The position numbers and the translations under genes were made by a program. The notes beneath the pieces were generated by a model. It was not told where the DNA came from and ran no database searches. It worked only from the letters and a program-made list of their open reading frames with translations. From positions 1 through 64,000 of the forward strand of contig NZ_BDDT01000006.1 in the NCBI RefSeq assembly GCF_001661495.1: a DNA stretch of 64,000 nt, in the 5' to 3' direction. The DNA comes from Pseudoalteromonas prydzensis. Lineage in GTDB: Bacteria; Pseudomonadota; Gammaproteobacteria; Enterobacterales; Alteromonadaceae. Positions 57,301 to 64,000 of this stretch are shown here, one piece after another (within the stretch, counting starts at the first letter, position 1; each line of letters begins with the position of its first letter).

Positions 57301-59043
57301 ACCATCAGCTAACCCTGAAAGAGTGAGTTCATTACGGCCATTGATAACTTGCATGCGCACATTTTGTTGACCACCGCCGTTTACCGTATAATGCACATCA
57401 GCCCACCCTGTGGTATCAACGTAAAAAACAAGGCTATCCGTTGATGGCTGCTCTAATCCTTCAGGCAAAATAATCACAGGGCAGCCAGTAGCATCAACCT
57501 CAATACCTGCTTGAGTGCTAGGGCATTGATCGAGACTGTCATTTACACCATCTTGATCGCTATCGTTTGGCGCACTGCCACCACCGGTCCAGGTAATATC
57601 ATCAATGGCCATTTGGAAGCTGTAACTTGGCTCCTCGGTTGCTACCGATGTAATATTAAAATGATTTTTTATCGATTGTAATGCCACTAAACTCCCAGCT
57701 AAATCAGTAATAGGAATACTCACTTCACTCCACTGACCGTCTCGTACAAGCCCATATTGGTTAGTATTGGCCGGGAAGGTGATCCAATTCTCATTAGTGT
57801 AGGTATCTGCTATGCCTATTCTAAAACTAACATCAGCAGGAATTTTAATATTAAAGTTAAGATGGCCATCTCTAAAATTACTCATATCACGTGCTTGACG
57901 ACTTTGAATACCTGCGCCAAACCATTGATTTGGCGTATATTGCCAGGCAATAACGTCGCTCCCTTCATAAGCCTCGGTTGTGCCTTGACTGAGTGAATTT
58001 TGATTCCAGATATAAATATCAGCATTGCTGCCAGGCACTAACGCATTATCGCTTGGGCCTTCACTAAATACATTAAATGTGCCCACTTCTGGTTGTGTTA
58101 AATTGCCATTAAATACTTGCCCTTGGCCATCAAGCTCATAAATTCGCACATAATCCACAACCATTTTTCCAGGTAGTGGCGCGCTCACCTGTTCATTGCT
58201 CAACGCATCGGTAAATAAACCACCTACTGCAAGGTTCATTAACAAATAAAATGGTGCATTAAACTCACTGGATTCAGCGGATATTGGAAATGGGTTATCG
58301 TACATATCGTATTCAACCCCATTGTCTTCAACCGTGAAACGAATTTCATCCTCAGTCCAATAGGTACGGTAGGTAACAAATCGATTTGTCAGTGGGGTTG
58401 CTGATACGTGAGCGTTATCAGTTTGATACGCCACACTTGCAGCACATGTTGGGTTACCAGTGCTACAGGCTGCATCCGCATAGAAAATTAAATTTGATCC
58501 AGTATAATTATTACTCGGCGCATCAGGGAAACCAGCGTCACTTCGCCCTGCTTGAGATTGACCCATTTCCATGATGTCAATCTCGCCTTTAGCAGGCCAT
58601 TCAGCAGTACTGGTACCAAGCATCCAAAGCGCAGGCCATAAGCCAGTATCCACATCAGACACTTTCATTCTAATTTCTATCATGCCGTATTGCACAGCTA
58701 ATTTATTTTTACTTTGTAACTTACCAGAGGTAAATGCTTTACCACCTAGAGCTTCGTTTTTAGCTTCAAACACAAGGCCCTTGTTACCAGCTTCACCAAC
58801 GATATCGCTAATGTAGACATTATTTTCGCTGTACCATTGTAGCTCTTGATTACCCCAGCCACATAAGCCTTGATCACAACCATCACCAACATCGATATTC
58901 CAAACATCAGTATTTAAATTATTAAAATTATCTTCCCAAAGTAAATTGCCCACGGCGGCATTACTTTGCGAGGACGCGCAAATGATCAGGCTAGCAAACC
59001 CAATATTTGCAAGCCTCGTAGTTAACTTGCTATTCGTTTTCAC
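54394..59043 (-). CDS. Giant exported GH16 beta-glucanase with binding modules and C-terminal di-heme oxidoreductase
   Basis: A 1,549-residue exported protein; the start is taken as GTG at 59043, with GGAG nine bases before it (a TTG at 59058 keeps the frame open), and a signal peptide (GFASLIICASSQSNAA) follows. Domains in order, counting from that GTG: GH16 (about 30-305) with GWGNQELQWY and catalytic GEIDIMEMG (nucleophile near 154, acid/base near 159), typical of laminarinases; a galactose-binding-like beta domain (315-485); a thrombospondin-3-like calcium repeat (490-525); a CBM56-like domain (530-610); a cysteine-rich domain (620-680); another TSP3-like repeat (683-715); CBM6 (720-855); a third TSP3-like repeat (858-890); and a DHOR/DUF1111-type di-heme domain (895-1549) with two CAGCH sites (near 1188 and 1415). 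The heme domain includes MGVTN and LHDGRARTIDE motifs. It would cut beta-1,3-glucan outside the cell while a redox unit stays attached. The fusion partner role is not known. Confidence 0.9.
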   Translation of the reverse strand: MKTNSKLTTRLANIGFASLIICASSQSNAAVGNLLWEDNFNNLNTDVWNIDVGDGCDQGLCGWGNQELQWYSENNVYISDIVGEAGNKGLVFEAKNEALGGKAFTSGKLQSKNKLAVQYGMIEIRMKVSDVDTGLWPALWMLGTSTAEWPAKGEIDIMEMGQSQAGRSDAGFPDAPSNNYTGSNLIFYADAACSTGNPTCAASVAYQTDNAHVSATPLTNRFVTYRTYWTEDEIRFTVEDNGVEYDMYDNPFPISAESSEFNAPFYLLMNLAVGGLFTDALSNEQVSAPLPGKMVVDYVRIYELDGQGQVFNGNLTQPEVGTFNVFSEGPSDNALVPGSNADIYIWNQNSLSQGTTEAYEGSDVIAWQYTPNQWFGAGIQSRQARDMSNFRDGHLNFNIKIPADVSFRIGIADTYTNENWITFPANTNQYGLVRDGQWSEVSIPITDLAGSLVALQSIKNHFNITSVATEEPSYSFQMAIDDITWTGGGSAPNDSDQDGVNDSLDQCPSTQAGIEVDATGCPVIILPEGLEQPSTDSLVFYVDTTGWADVHYTVNGGGQQNVRMQVINGRNELTLSGLADGDVVSFWFTYLQNNGVVTDTAEQTHTFSDSSSGNTNQGPSDYTLCATENGSCEFNGTASIAFGANGSFNYLTASSPVNCNTATFGDPLSGVVKSCYYKLIPVTDNDGDGVNDNIDQCLNTPMGDVVDAGGCSVLVTEQLRLEAEDYSNYFDNDAGNTGGEYRNDDVDIETTNDTGGGYNVGWTSAGEWLEYQANLGAGTYNLITRVASEIGNGTYTVLIDGNTVATDAVPTTGGWQTFISQTIASVTLDQGVHTVRIEMNGGEFNINWLEFNLANQTESDSDNDGVSDSQDQCPNTPAGSQVNSQGCEINLGNIIPLYNTATQLEQEISFDRGDALITRFADRGRDRHAKEDQFQIYDHYLSHYWDHRTAQFEIVDFVAKGGSRIEVTFITEWKLGAREFRAWYRGLGTVAEYHGNYFGGGAVVELDNGSYDTNFNKISDSGDQYRYRVIIDDYRPLNWDPAGGSLPLEVGQRMEFEVSQFLDAPPEGRENYYGTTYLYIVGEGLVPWKTVGDFNDPSSQREDSYPIAEQGWLGGKTTLPYNYTNEPDNHFMQMATNLSSLNGQAFVQGRRVHHSSFVNGEHDERNGENGVFNDVVGKSGPHYINDSCAGCHVRNGRAAPPEVGGSLAKWVFKVADINGNTHPLLGNVLQPKNVGINDATQGEGDVTIASWTENNGLRSPNYQFSKTTPARYSARIAPQLVGLGLLEAIPESAILALADENDNNGDGISGKAQRIIDPSTGQTRLGRFGYKAAAASIKHQVAGAFNTDMGVTNSVFPDPDCGSSQAVCGNAGSEVSDAHLDELSKYISLLGVRAQRSLDDPQVQLGKTLFSSIGCAGCHTGTFETSEHHPFAELRAQTIHPYTDLLLHDMGPGLADNLGEGLATGAEWRTAPLWGIGLSACVTGGVDNILGGQGNEFCTAEPSYLHDGRARTIDEAILWHDGEAQTSRIAYESLSANDRSAVLAFLNSL

Positions 59044-59134
59044 TGTGTGTGTCTCCAAATGTCATTTAAAAACTTCTTTCGTGGTTAGCCACTAAAGAAC
59101 GAGTCCTTTTTATTCATCTCACAAACAACAGAAA

Positions 59135-59148
59135 TGAAAGCGCTTACA
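59135..59148. promoter_or_regulatory. LacI-type palindromic operator, proximal copy
   Basis: TGAAAGCGCTTACA differs by one base from the perfect palindrome TGTAAGCGCTTACA found 127 bases further upstream. It is about 92 bases before the start of the GH16-cytochrome gene. The GCGC-centred form is that of LacI-family operators. Confidence 0.65.
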
Positions 59149-59261
59149 TTAAGATCCATAGCAATTCCGAACAATTGAAATGTAGCGCTTGTCAAACACA
59201 CGCATTGTGGTAAACCATCCTTTTAAATAGTTTTAGCGTGTGCAGAGTAATAAATTTAGCA

Positions 59262-59275
59262 TGTAAGCGCTTACA
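59262..59275. promoter_or_regulatory. LacI-type palindromic operator, distal copy
   Basis: TGTAAGCGCTTACA is a perfect 14-base palindrome with a GCGC centre, a typical LacI-family operator. With the proximal copy it suggests repression of the glucanase gene, possibly by DNA looping, relieved by a sugar such as laminari-oligosaccharide. No LacI gene is in the window. Confidence 0.7.
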
Positions 59276-59504
59276 TTAACAAGTTAATAACAACAATTAA
59301 AACAAATTAACTTTAACTATTTTGGTCAGGCTATAAATTATGGACCGTTGTACGATTGGAATGTAGTCTTAGAGGCTTGTAATAATGCAAATAGTGCGAT
59401 TTTAGGTACTAGATACCTATATAATACGCGCTAGATTATAGAGTTTATCTTAAGCATTAATGAAGCAACTTATCAGCAACCAGAGAAAAGGTTGGGTACT
59501 TGTA

Positions 59505-59909
59505 TCACCAGCTGACAGACATTTTATAATACTGCACACCTGCTTTATCAAACGCAGGGCCTTCAACGTCCATCCCAAACTGTTCATAAAAACTACTCGC
59601 AGTTGTACGTGCATCACACCAAAAATAGTTAATGTTCAATTGTTTTAAATGTGTAATAACATGAGTGATGACTGCAGAGCCAACGCCCCTACCCTGAAAG
59701 TTAGCTAAGGTAGCAAACTTTCTTAAACGAGCGACATTTCCTTGGCTATAAACTGACGCGACACAAACCAATTCATCATTTAAAAAGCCACCAAAGTGAG
59801 TGGCCGTTTCATCTCCCACTACTTTGCAAAATTGCAGCGGCTTCTGCGGCCACAAAACACAGTGCCTGATCGGTAACGCCTGCTGCCATGTGATTTGTTT
59901 TATCTGCAT
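59505..59909 (-). CDS. GNAT-family N-acetyltransferase
   Basis: A 134-residue cytoplasmic enzyme. The acetyl-CoA loop LRKFATLANFQGRGVGSAVI is at about residues 63-82 (QGRGVG matches Q/RxxGxG/A), and the C-terminal aromatic motif is in SSFYEQFGMDV near 107. The N-terminus IRHCVLWPQKPLQFC resembles the group of GNATs with an N-terminal RxxVLxP motif. The substrate is unknown. It is separated from the MAPEG gene by 186 bases, in which nothing else is seen. Confidence 0.88.
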   Translation of the reverse strand: MQIKQITWQQALPIRHCVLWPQKPLQFCKVVGDETATHFGGFLNDELVCVASVYSQGNVARLRKFATLANFQGRGVGSAVITHVITHLKQLNINYFWCDARTTASSFYEQFGMDVEGPAFDKAGVQYYKMSVSW

Positions 59910-60095
59910 AATCCCTCAAAATAAGTGGTTTAAATACCACTTAGCAACATACTCGTTTTTAATTTAAAGCAAAGCATGCCGATTTAACCACTCATAGTAT
60001 GCTTGCTAATGAACTGCATGTTACTGCGCATGGTAAAATTATTTGATGCTTCATATTGTTAATCCACATAGTGCTATCTGCAAGTGCTCGATACA

Positions 60096-60497
60096 CTAAA
60101 ACATTTTTTCAATGCAATACATCAGCCACATTGCGATTACTGCGATGAAGTTAATTGTAAAAACAATACCTCGCAGTCTTATATTTGCAGTGAACACTTG
60201 AACACCACTGTGCATTACTCGTCCAGCGATAAATACCCAAGCCAGTAAACAATAAACTGAACTAATCTGCGAGCCAGAAGATATTAGCAACACACAAATT
60301 AGATGAAAAAACATCGGCCACTCAAACTGGTTACTCAAATTAGCACTGAGTTTTGACTGTATAGATTGATAGGGATTAGAGCCATCAGCTCGTTGCCCTA
60401 GCCCCCAGATACTCGGCGCCCTAGCGATTGTAAGTAAGCCATATAGCACTGCACATAAAATTACGTGAGCAAACATGGGTAGGAATATGGTATTCAT
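60096..60497 (-). CDS. MAPEG-family membrane protein
   Basis: A 133-residue inner-membrane protein with four hydrophobic segments (PMFAHVILCAVLYGLLTIARA, FHLICVLLISSGSQISSVYCL, the WVFIAGRVMHSGVQVFT segment and GIVFTINFIAVIAMWLMYC). The family signature is GRVMHSGVQVFT near residue 95, and a short polar stretch NQFEWPMFFHL near 55 is also conserved. MAPEG proteins include glutathione transferases and eicosanoid enzymes; the bacterial function is uncertain. It has no linked partner. Confidence 0.85.
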   Translation of the reverse strand: MNTIFLPMFAHVILCAVLYGLLTIARAPSIWGLGQRADGSNPYQSIQSKLSANLSNQFEWPMFFHLICVLLISSGSQISSVYCLLAWVFIAGRVMHSGVQVFTANIRLRGIVFTINFIAVIAMWLMYCIEKMF

Positions 60498-60586
60498 TTT
60501 ACACTGAATCCTTTAAGATCAATCTCATCTTGGCTAAAACAAGCCTCGAATAAAACTATCAATTACTAGGCTTAAGAGAGTAGCTG

Positions 60587-61450
60587 TTATACGGCGATTA
60601 ACACTGTACCAATACTATTGGCAAAACCACCCACTTTTACGCTGCGTATTATTGAATTATCAGACTCAACCGATGCCGTAATTACAGAAATGCAATTCAT
60701 AGCTCTACCTTGTTCAAAAACATATTCACTCCCTAACTCAGTAAGATGCTCACTAAGGTAACAGGCTAAAGCCCCACAAGAACTCCCTGTTGCTGATTCT
60801 TCAGAAATACCAAACAAAGGAGCAAAATTACGACAGCTTGCTGTATGTTTACTTTGCAATTCACAAAGCTCAAAAACATGAAAACCAACAAGGTTATGCT
60901 GTTTGCAAAAATCAGCGATACGTTCATCGTCTGGCACTAGTGTATCTAAATAGCCACGAGGAACAGCAATAATCACATCTGCGAGCCCTGTGGAAATAGC
61001 TTCAATCGGTAAGTGTGTGCTTTCAAGTATATTACTTTCTAAGCCAATAACATGGGCAATTTGTTGAGATGAAAAGCTCGCTATTTTTTCAGGTAATTGC
61101 TGCTCCATGACGACCTTACCATTTGACTCAATAGCCACTGACAGCATGCCAGCTTTTGTGCGCTGAACATAAGAACCCGCAGTAAGCATACCTTTTTGGT
61201 ACATTGTAGAAAAAGTAGCTAACGTAGCATGGCCACAAAAATCCACTTCTGCTGTTGTTGTAAAAAAAGACACCGCAAAATCAGCTTCATTATCACTAGC
61301 AACAAAAGCTGTTTCTGAATACCCAACAGCTTGGGCAATTTTTAGTTTTTCAGCATCTGAGAGGTTGTCAGCATTAAACACAACACCAGCAAGGTTGCCA
61401 CCTTTGCCATTTACTGTAAACGCGCTTACCAAAGCAACTTCAATATCCAC
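60587..61450 (-). CDS. PhzF-family isomerase/epimerase
   Basis: A 287-residue cytoplasmic protein of the diaminopimelate-epimerase-like fold. The N-terminal half has GKGGNLAGVVFNADNLSD near residue 14 and the conserved glutamate in AVGYSETAFV near 44 with DFCGHATLATF near 70. The second half has TGSSCGALACYL near 222. PhzF of phenazine synthesis isomerises DHHA; no phenazine genes are seen here, so the substrate is unknown. The gene is alone, upstream of the TA module. Confidence 0.88.
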   Translation of the reverse strand: MDIEVALVSAFTVNGKGGNLAGVVFNADNLSDAEKLKIAQAVGYSETAFVASDNEADFAVSFFTTTAEVDFCGHATLATFSTMYQKGMLTAGSYVQRTKAGMLSVAIESNGKVVMEQQLPEKIASFSSQQIAHVIGLESNILESTHLPIEAISTGLADVIIAVPRGYLDTLVPDDERIADFCKQHNLVGFHVFELCELQSKHTASCRNFAPLFGISEESATGSSCGALACYLSEHLTELGSEYVFEQGRAMNCISVITASVESDNSIIRSVKVGGFANSIGTVLIAV

Positions 61451-61807
61451 CTATACAAACTCCCTCTATAACGAGCCTTATGAATAACTCGTTTTATTTA
61501 TTTTTTAATTCATCAACAATAGCCGAGTTACTATTCTGATTCAATGGTTTAGCTGTTATGGCAGGAGCATCAGGCTTTATTCTTTATCCATGAAAGACCT
61601 CAACCTTAGCTTTGTCAATAAAAAGCTGCGATGTATAAACTCTAAACATGGCGTTCCCTAGTTTAGCGATCGCCTCATTGCGTTTATTCATTGATACCTC
61701 AGTTTGCGCTATGTATATACTAATTATGATCGCTGATTTATGTTCACTCCACACTATAGCTGTAATGCTTCAAGCACCAAAGCCACCTGCCCCTGAACGA
61801 TCGGCTA
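61451..61807. other. Intergenic region upstream of the toxin-antitoxin module
   Basis: About 360 bases without a convincing gene, promoter or repeat. Short open frames exist in several directions but none has a ribosome-binding site or coding look. Confidence 0.5.
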
Positions 61808-61879
61808 TGTGCCATAATGACACATGACTTGCCAGTGCATAAAAATCATACTACAATTCGCTTGTGCCACTTTGACACT
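61808..61879 (+). promoter_or_regulatory. TacA-TacT promoter with two operator-like palindromes
   Basis: Imperfect palindromes TGTGCCATAATGACACA (61808-61824) and TGTGCCACTTTGACACT (61863-61879) share TGTGCCA-N3-TGACAC and lie 55 bases apart. Between them are TTGCCA (61829-61834), a 17-base spacer and TACAAT (61852-61857), a readable sigma-70 promoter. The start would be near 61864, at the edge of the second palindrome. This is the layout expected for autoregulation by an RHH antitoxin. Confidence 0.7.
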
Positions 61880-61893
61880 GAATGGAGATTATT

Positions 61894-62166
61894 ATGACCA
61901 CTGCATTACCTCGAATTACTGCGCGTGTAGATATGGATACACAAGAACTGCTATCACAAGCCGCAGCTATTGCGGGGATGTCTAGTATTAATTCATTTGT
62001 GCTTAGTGCAGCTGTTGAAAAAGCAAAAACGATTATGGAACGTGAGCGTGCCCTACAATTGAGTCAGCAAGATACCATGACTTTAATGGCCGCGTTAGAC
62101 CAACCGGCCAAACCAAATAGTAAATTACAAAGTGCAGCTACTCGTTATAAAAATAAAACTCAATAA
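61894..62166 (+). CDS. tacA: TacA-type (DUF1778) antitoxin
   Basis: A 90-residue protein starting at the ATG at 61894 (MTTALPRITARV, with GGAG upstream; a start at 61882 would include the ribosome-binding site). The N-terminal ribbon-helix-helix (about 5-50) carries the DUF1778 pattern TARVDMDTQELLSQAA and SINSFVLSAAVEKAKT, which binds DNA. The C-terminal tail (LMAALDQPAKPNSKLQSA) should wrap the toxin. It overlaps the toxin gene by one base (TAATG), so the two are co-translated. Two operator-like palindromes lie just upstream. Confidence 0.92.
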   Translation: MTTALPRITARVDMDTQELLSQAAAIAGMSSINSFVLSAAVEKAKTIMERERALQLSQQDTMTLMAALDQPAKPNSKLQSAATRYKNKTQ

Positions 62167-62672
62167 TGAATACTGTCCAATTAGATAAAGCTAAACATGA
62201 CCGAAACCGTTTTGACAGCGGTATTGTCGCACTCAATAATTACTTCAAGGTTATGGCAAGCCAACAAGCTAAGAAAGACAATACGCGTACATTTGTGCTT
62301 GAGGATAAGCAATGCCCTGAACACATCATTGGTTTTTATACATTAACAATGACAGCAATTAATCTTCTAGATTTGCCCGTTAAATTACAAAAAAAGCATC
62401 ACAATGTAACTTCTGGTGGTTTAATTGCACGCTTAGCGGTTGATCATAGATATAAAGGCCAAGGTTTTGGTGAATGGCTGTTAGTTGATGCACTAAAAAA
62501 ACTATTAATGGCAAGTGATACAATCGCCTTTCCTATCGTCATTGTTGACGCAAAAGACGGTGCTGAGAATTTCTATGAAAAATACGGCTTCACTTCATTT
62601 AAAGACGCAGATAACAAATTATTTATCACCATTGCAGATGTTAGAGCGAGTATTGATGAGTTAATTTATTGA
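62166..62672 (+). CDS. tacT: TacT-type GNAT toxin
   Basis: A 168-residue GNAT that in known cases acetylates the amino group of aminoacyl-tRNAs and stops translation. The acetyl-CoA loop LIARLAVDHRYKGQGFGEWL is near residue 90 and the catalytic tyrosine is in NFYEKYGFTSF near 141. The N-terminal HDRNRFDSGIVALNNYF is typical of the toxin family. It starts on the stop codon of the antitoxin gene. Which tRNA it attacks cannot be read here. Confidence 0.92.
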   Translation: MNTVQLDKAKHDRNRFDSGIVALNNYFKVMASQQAKKDNTRTFVLEDKQCPEHIIGFYTLTMTAINLLDLPVKLQKKHHNVTSGGLIARLAVDHRYKGQGFGEWLLVDALKKLLMASDTIAFPIVIVDAKDGAENFYEKYGFTSFKDADNKLFITIADVRASIDELIY

Positions 62673-62750
62673 TTTATAAATGGCCGACATTGTAGAGGGA
62701 CGGTCAAAAAACACACTGCCGGCAAAGATAATTAAGGCTCTGATGTGTTC

Positions 62751-62939
62751 TTATACTTTCTTTACAGTAATTAAAACACCTTCGCTAATACTAAAACCAT
62801 AGCCCCACCCATAGCTTGACCTATCTGAATTAGAGTAATCAGATTTATAACTGCCTGAATTTATATTGCTAATAGAAACAAATTCGAAGCCATCAGCTTC
62901 AAGTTTACATATTGACTTAGAAATATCGTCAGCAAGCCT
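62751..62939 (-). pseudogene. C-terminal remnant of a DUF4177-like gene
   Basis: An open stretch of 62 codons on the minus strand ends at TAA (62751-62753). It reads KLEADGFEFVSISNI, then a serine and tyrosine-rich stretch, then GWGYGFSISEGVLITVKKV, a convincing domain end. A stop codon precedes it at once and no start codon is present, so the 5' part is missing. It resembles the end of small proteins with a GYGxS and VIVxKK pattern. The rest of the original gene is not recognisable nearby. Confidence 0.6.
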
Positions 62940-63252
62940 TTATAAATACAACTTTACTTTTGTATTTATGACTACCTTTAGCTTAATCTTCCCCATTATG
63001 GTAGTTTATAACACCACAAAACTGCGGTTAATAGTGCTATACAATAAAGCGAATTGGTGATGTATAAAACCTATGCACAAAACATCGCAATCTTATACGC
63101 TAAAGCACGTCCTACATATAAATAGATCAATCACGGCTGAAGCCTGTTCCTACAAGGTAAATTAAGCACTGCGCTAATCTCTGCCTCGCAAACTTTACAC
63201 TTGCTAACTCGCAAACTGAGACTTTCCACTTCACCCTCGCTTACTAGCTTGC
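62940..63252. other. Intergenic region before recD
   Basis: About 310 bases without a convincing gene. A plus-strand open frame (62866-63060) overlaps the remnant and lacks a ribosome-binding site. Short repeated words (ctcgcaaact) near 63190-63220 are not structured. Confidence 0.45.
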
Positions 63253-64000
63253 TCAGCCCAACGTTAACCTCTCATACAACCCTGATGCTCTGCTTACTGA
63301 TTTATTCATGGCCATTAATAACACTTTTTTGTCGGCGACAAGTTCGAAGGTGTTTTTGGCGCGGGTGATGCCGGTGTAAACTAACTGGCGATTGATGCCT
63401 GCGGTTGCTTGGTTTGCCGGTGGCAACACCATGGCAGTGTAGTTAAATTCAGAGCCTTGTGATTTATGAATCGTCATTACATACACTTTGTCGTGGGCGG
63501 GCAATCGCGCTGGCGAAAATGCCCGTTCACTGCCCTGCTCGTCGATAAATACTGCTTTTAATTGGCCGTTTTCATCAAGCATTAAAATACCGATATCACC
63601 GTTGAATAATTTTAGCTGATAGTCGTTTTGCGCAATCATTATTGGCATGCCCACATAATGGCGCTGATCAGAATTTAAGGTTATTAAGCCTAGTTGTGCA
63701 AGTTGCTTTTCAATGCGATGATTTAAATTATTTACGCCATAATCACCTTCGCGCACAGCGGCTAACAGCTGGTAGCTGGAAAACGCTTTATGTACTGCGG
63801 CACTACTTGCTTGCTGGGCAATTAATTGCAGATACTCGGCGTATTTACTAGCAGCACTTTGCACCAATTTATCAAGTGGTTGGCTGACTAAATCATAATC
63901 AAAAATCACATCCTTAAATGCGCCGCTGTTTACCTCTTGCTCTACGTAATTGAGCTTGCCACTGTTATTGGTATTCACCGCTTGTGCTAATTGGCCAATA
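63253..64000 (-). CDS. recD: RecBCD subunit RecD, C-terminal part
   Basis: The gene runs out of the window; its C-terminal 249 codons are present. The end shows superfamily 1 helicase motifs: NDYQLKLFNGDIGILM (UvrD-like beta-barrel), YVMTIHKSQGSEFN (motif V) and LVYTGITRAKNTFELV (motif VI). RecD is the fast 5'-3' helicase of the RecBCD recombination-repair nuclease. The frame is open up to the last base, so the truncation is due to the window edge. Confidence 0.93.
   Translation of the reverse strand, partial: IGQLAQAVNTNNSGKLNYVEQEVNSGAFKDVIFDYDLVSQPLDKLVQSAASKYAEYLQLIAQQASSAAVHKAFSSYQLLAAVREGDYGVNNLNHRIEKQLAQLGLITLNSDQRHYVGMPIMIAQNDYQLKLFNGDIGILMLDENGQLKAVFIDEQGSERAFSPARLPAHDKVYVMTIHKSQGSEFNYTAMVLPPANQATAGINRQLVYTGITRAKNTFELVADKKVLLMAMNKSVSRASGLYERLTLG

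Larger units (their letters stand above)
59044..59504. other. Upstream region of the GH16-cytochrome gene
   Basis: About 460 bases without a gene, AT-rich. It holds the two palindromic operators listed separately (59135-59148 and 59262-59275). A minus-strand TTGACA (near 59190) has no acceptable -10 partner at 16-18 bases, so no promoter is claimed. The last 100 bases before the GNAT gene show nothing. Confidence 0.6.

Noticed and set aside
60587-61450. Phenazine biosynthesis locus
   Set aside because: Only a PhzF-family protein is present, no other phenazine genes; PhzF-fold proteins are common and varied.
62866-63060. Plus-strand open frame 62866-63060
   Set aside because: It overlaps the minus-strand gene remnant, has no ribosome-binding site and no recognisable protein character.

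Overview
The window is about 64 kb of low-to-moderate GC chromosome from a marine-type gammaproteobacterium. The order mnmA-hflD-purB-roxA, the lolCDE operon, the many secreted peptidases and a giant laminarinase-like protein all fit the Alteromonadales, most likely Pseudoalteromonas or a close relative. This placement is inferred from gene content and protein style, not from a database search. No rRNA, tRNA or CRISPR array was seen.

Left end (1-2.9 kb): the tail of an integron-type gene cassette array. Four promoterless-looking genes on the minus strand are separated by attC sites (542-666, 1613-1658, 1994-2137). A group IIC (attC-type) intron, of which only domains V and VI lie in the window (about 57-125), interrupts the outermost attC in the opposite orientation. 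No integrase gene lies at the 5' side of the array, where a metallopeptidase follows directly. The array is therefore either a cluster of attC sites lacking an integrase or a displaced end of a larger integron.

Core region A (2.9-31.9 kb): secreted M28 peptidase, gdhA, yehS-like, a spermidine-synthase-like methyltransferase, lolCDE, a LysR regulator divergent from frmA-fghA (glutathione-dependent formaldehyde oxidation), a BCCT carrier, an ABC-F protein (YbiT type), a Nudix hydrolase, a SulP transporter, Lrp, a GloB-like hydrolase with an M14 carboxypeptidase, a stand-alone long ketoacyl synthase divergent from a GlxA-type AraC regulator, MgtC, a coupled GNAT/C39-peptidase plus RimK-type ATP-grasp pair, a GreA/B-like factor and a Bax-type glucosaminidase operon.

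Core region B (32-54.3 kb): a dGTPase, an outer-membrane/periplasmic operon (DUF481 barrel, DcaP-type porin, exported glutaminase), prolyl oligopeptidase lipoprotein, ABC exporter, mnmA-hflD-purB, roxA and a GNAT, two Mpo1-like membrane proteins at separate loci, SDR, Crp/Fnr regulator, M20 and M61 peptidases, and a TRIC channel.

Accessory right end (54.4-63.2 kb): a 1,549-residue exported protein joins a GH16 beta-glucanase, several carbohydrate-binding modules and a C-terminal di-heme oxidoreductase. It is preceded by two LacI-type palindromic operators and is the most unusual gene here. It is followed by a GNAT, MAPEG, PhzF, a TacA-TacT toxin-antitoxin pair with a readable promoter between two operator-like palindromes, and a gene remnant. 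The window ends inside recD.
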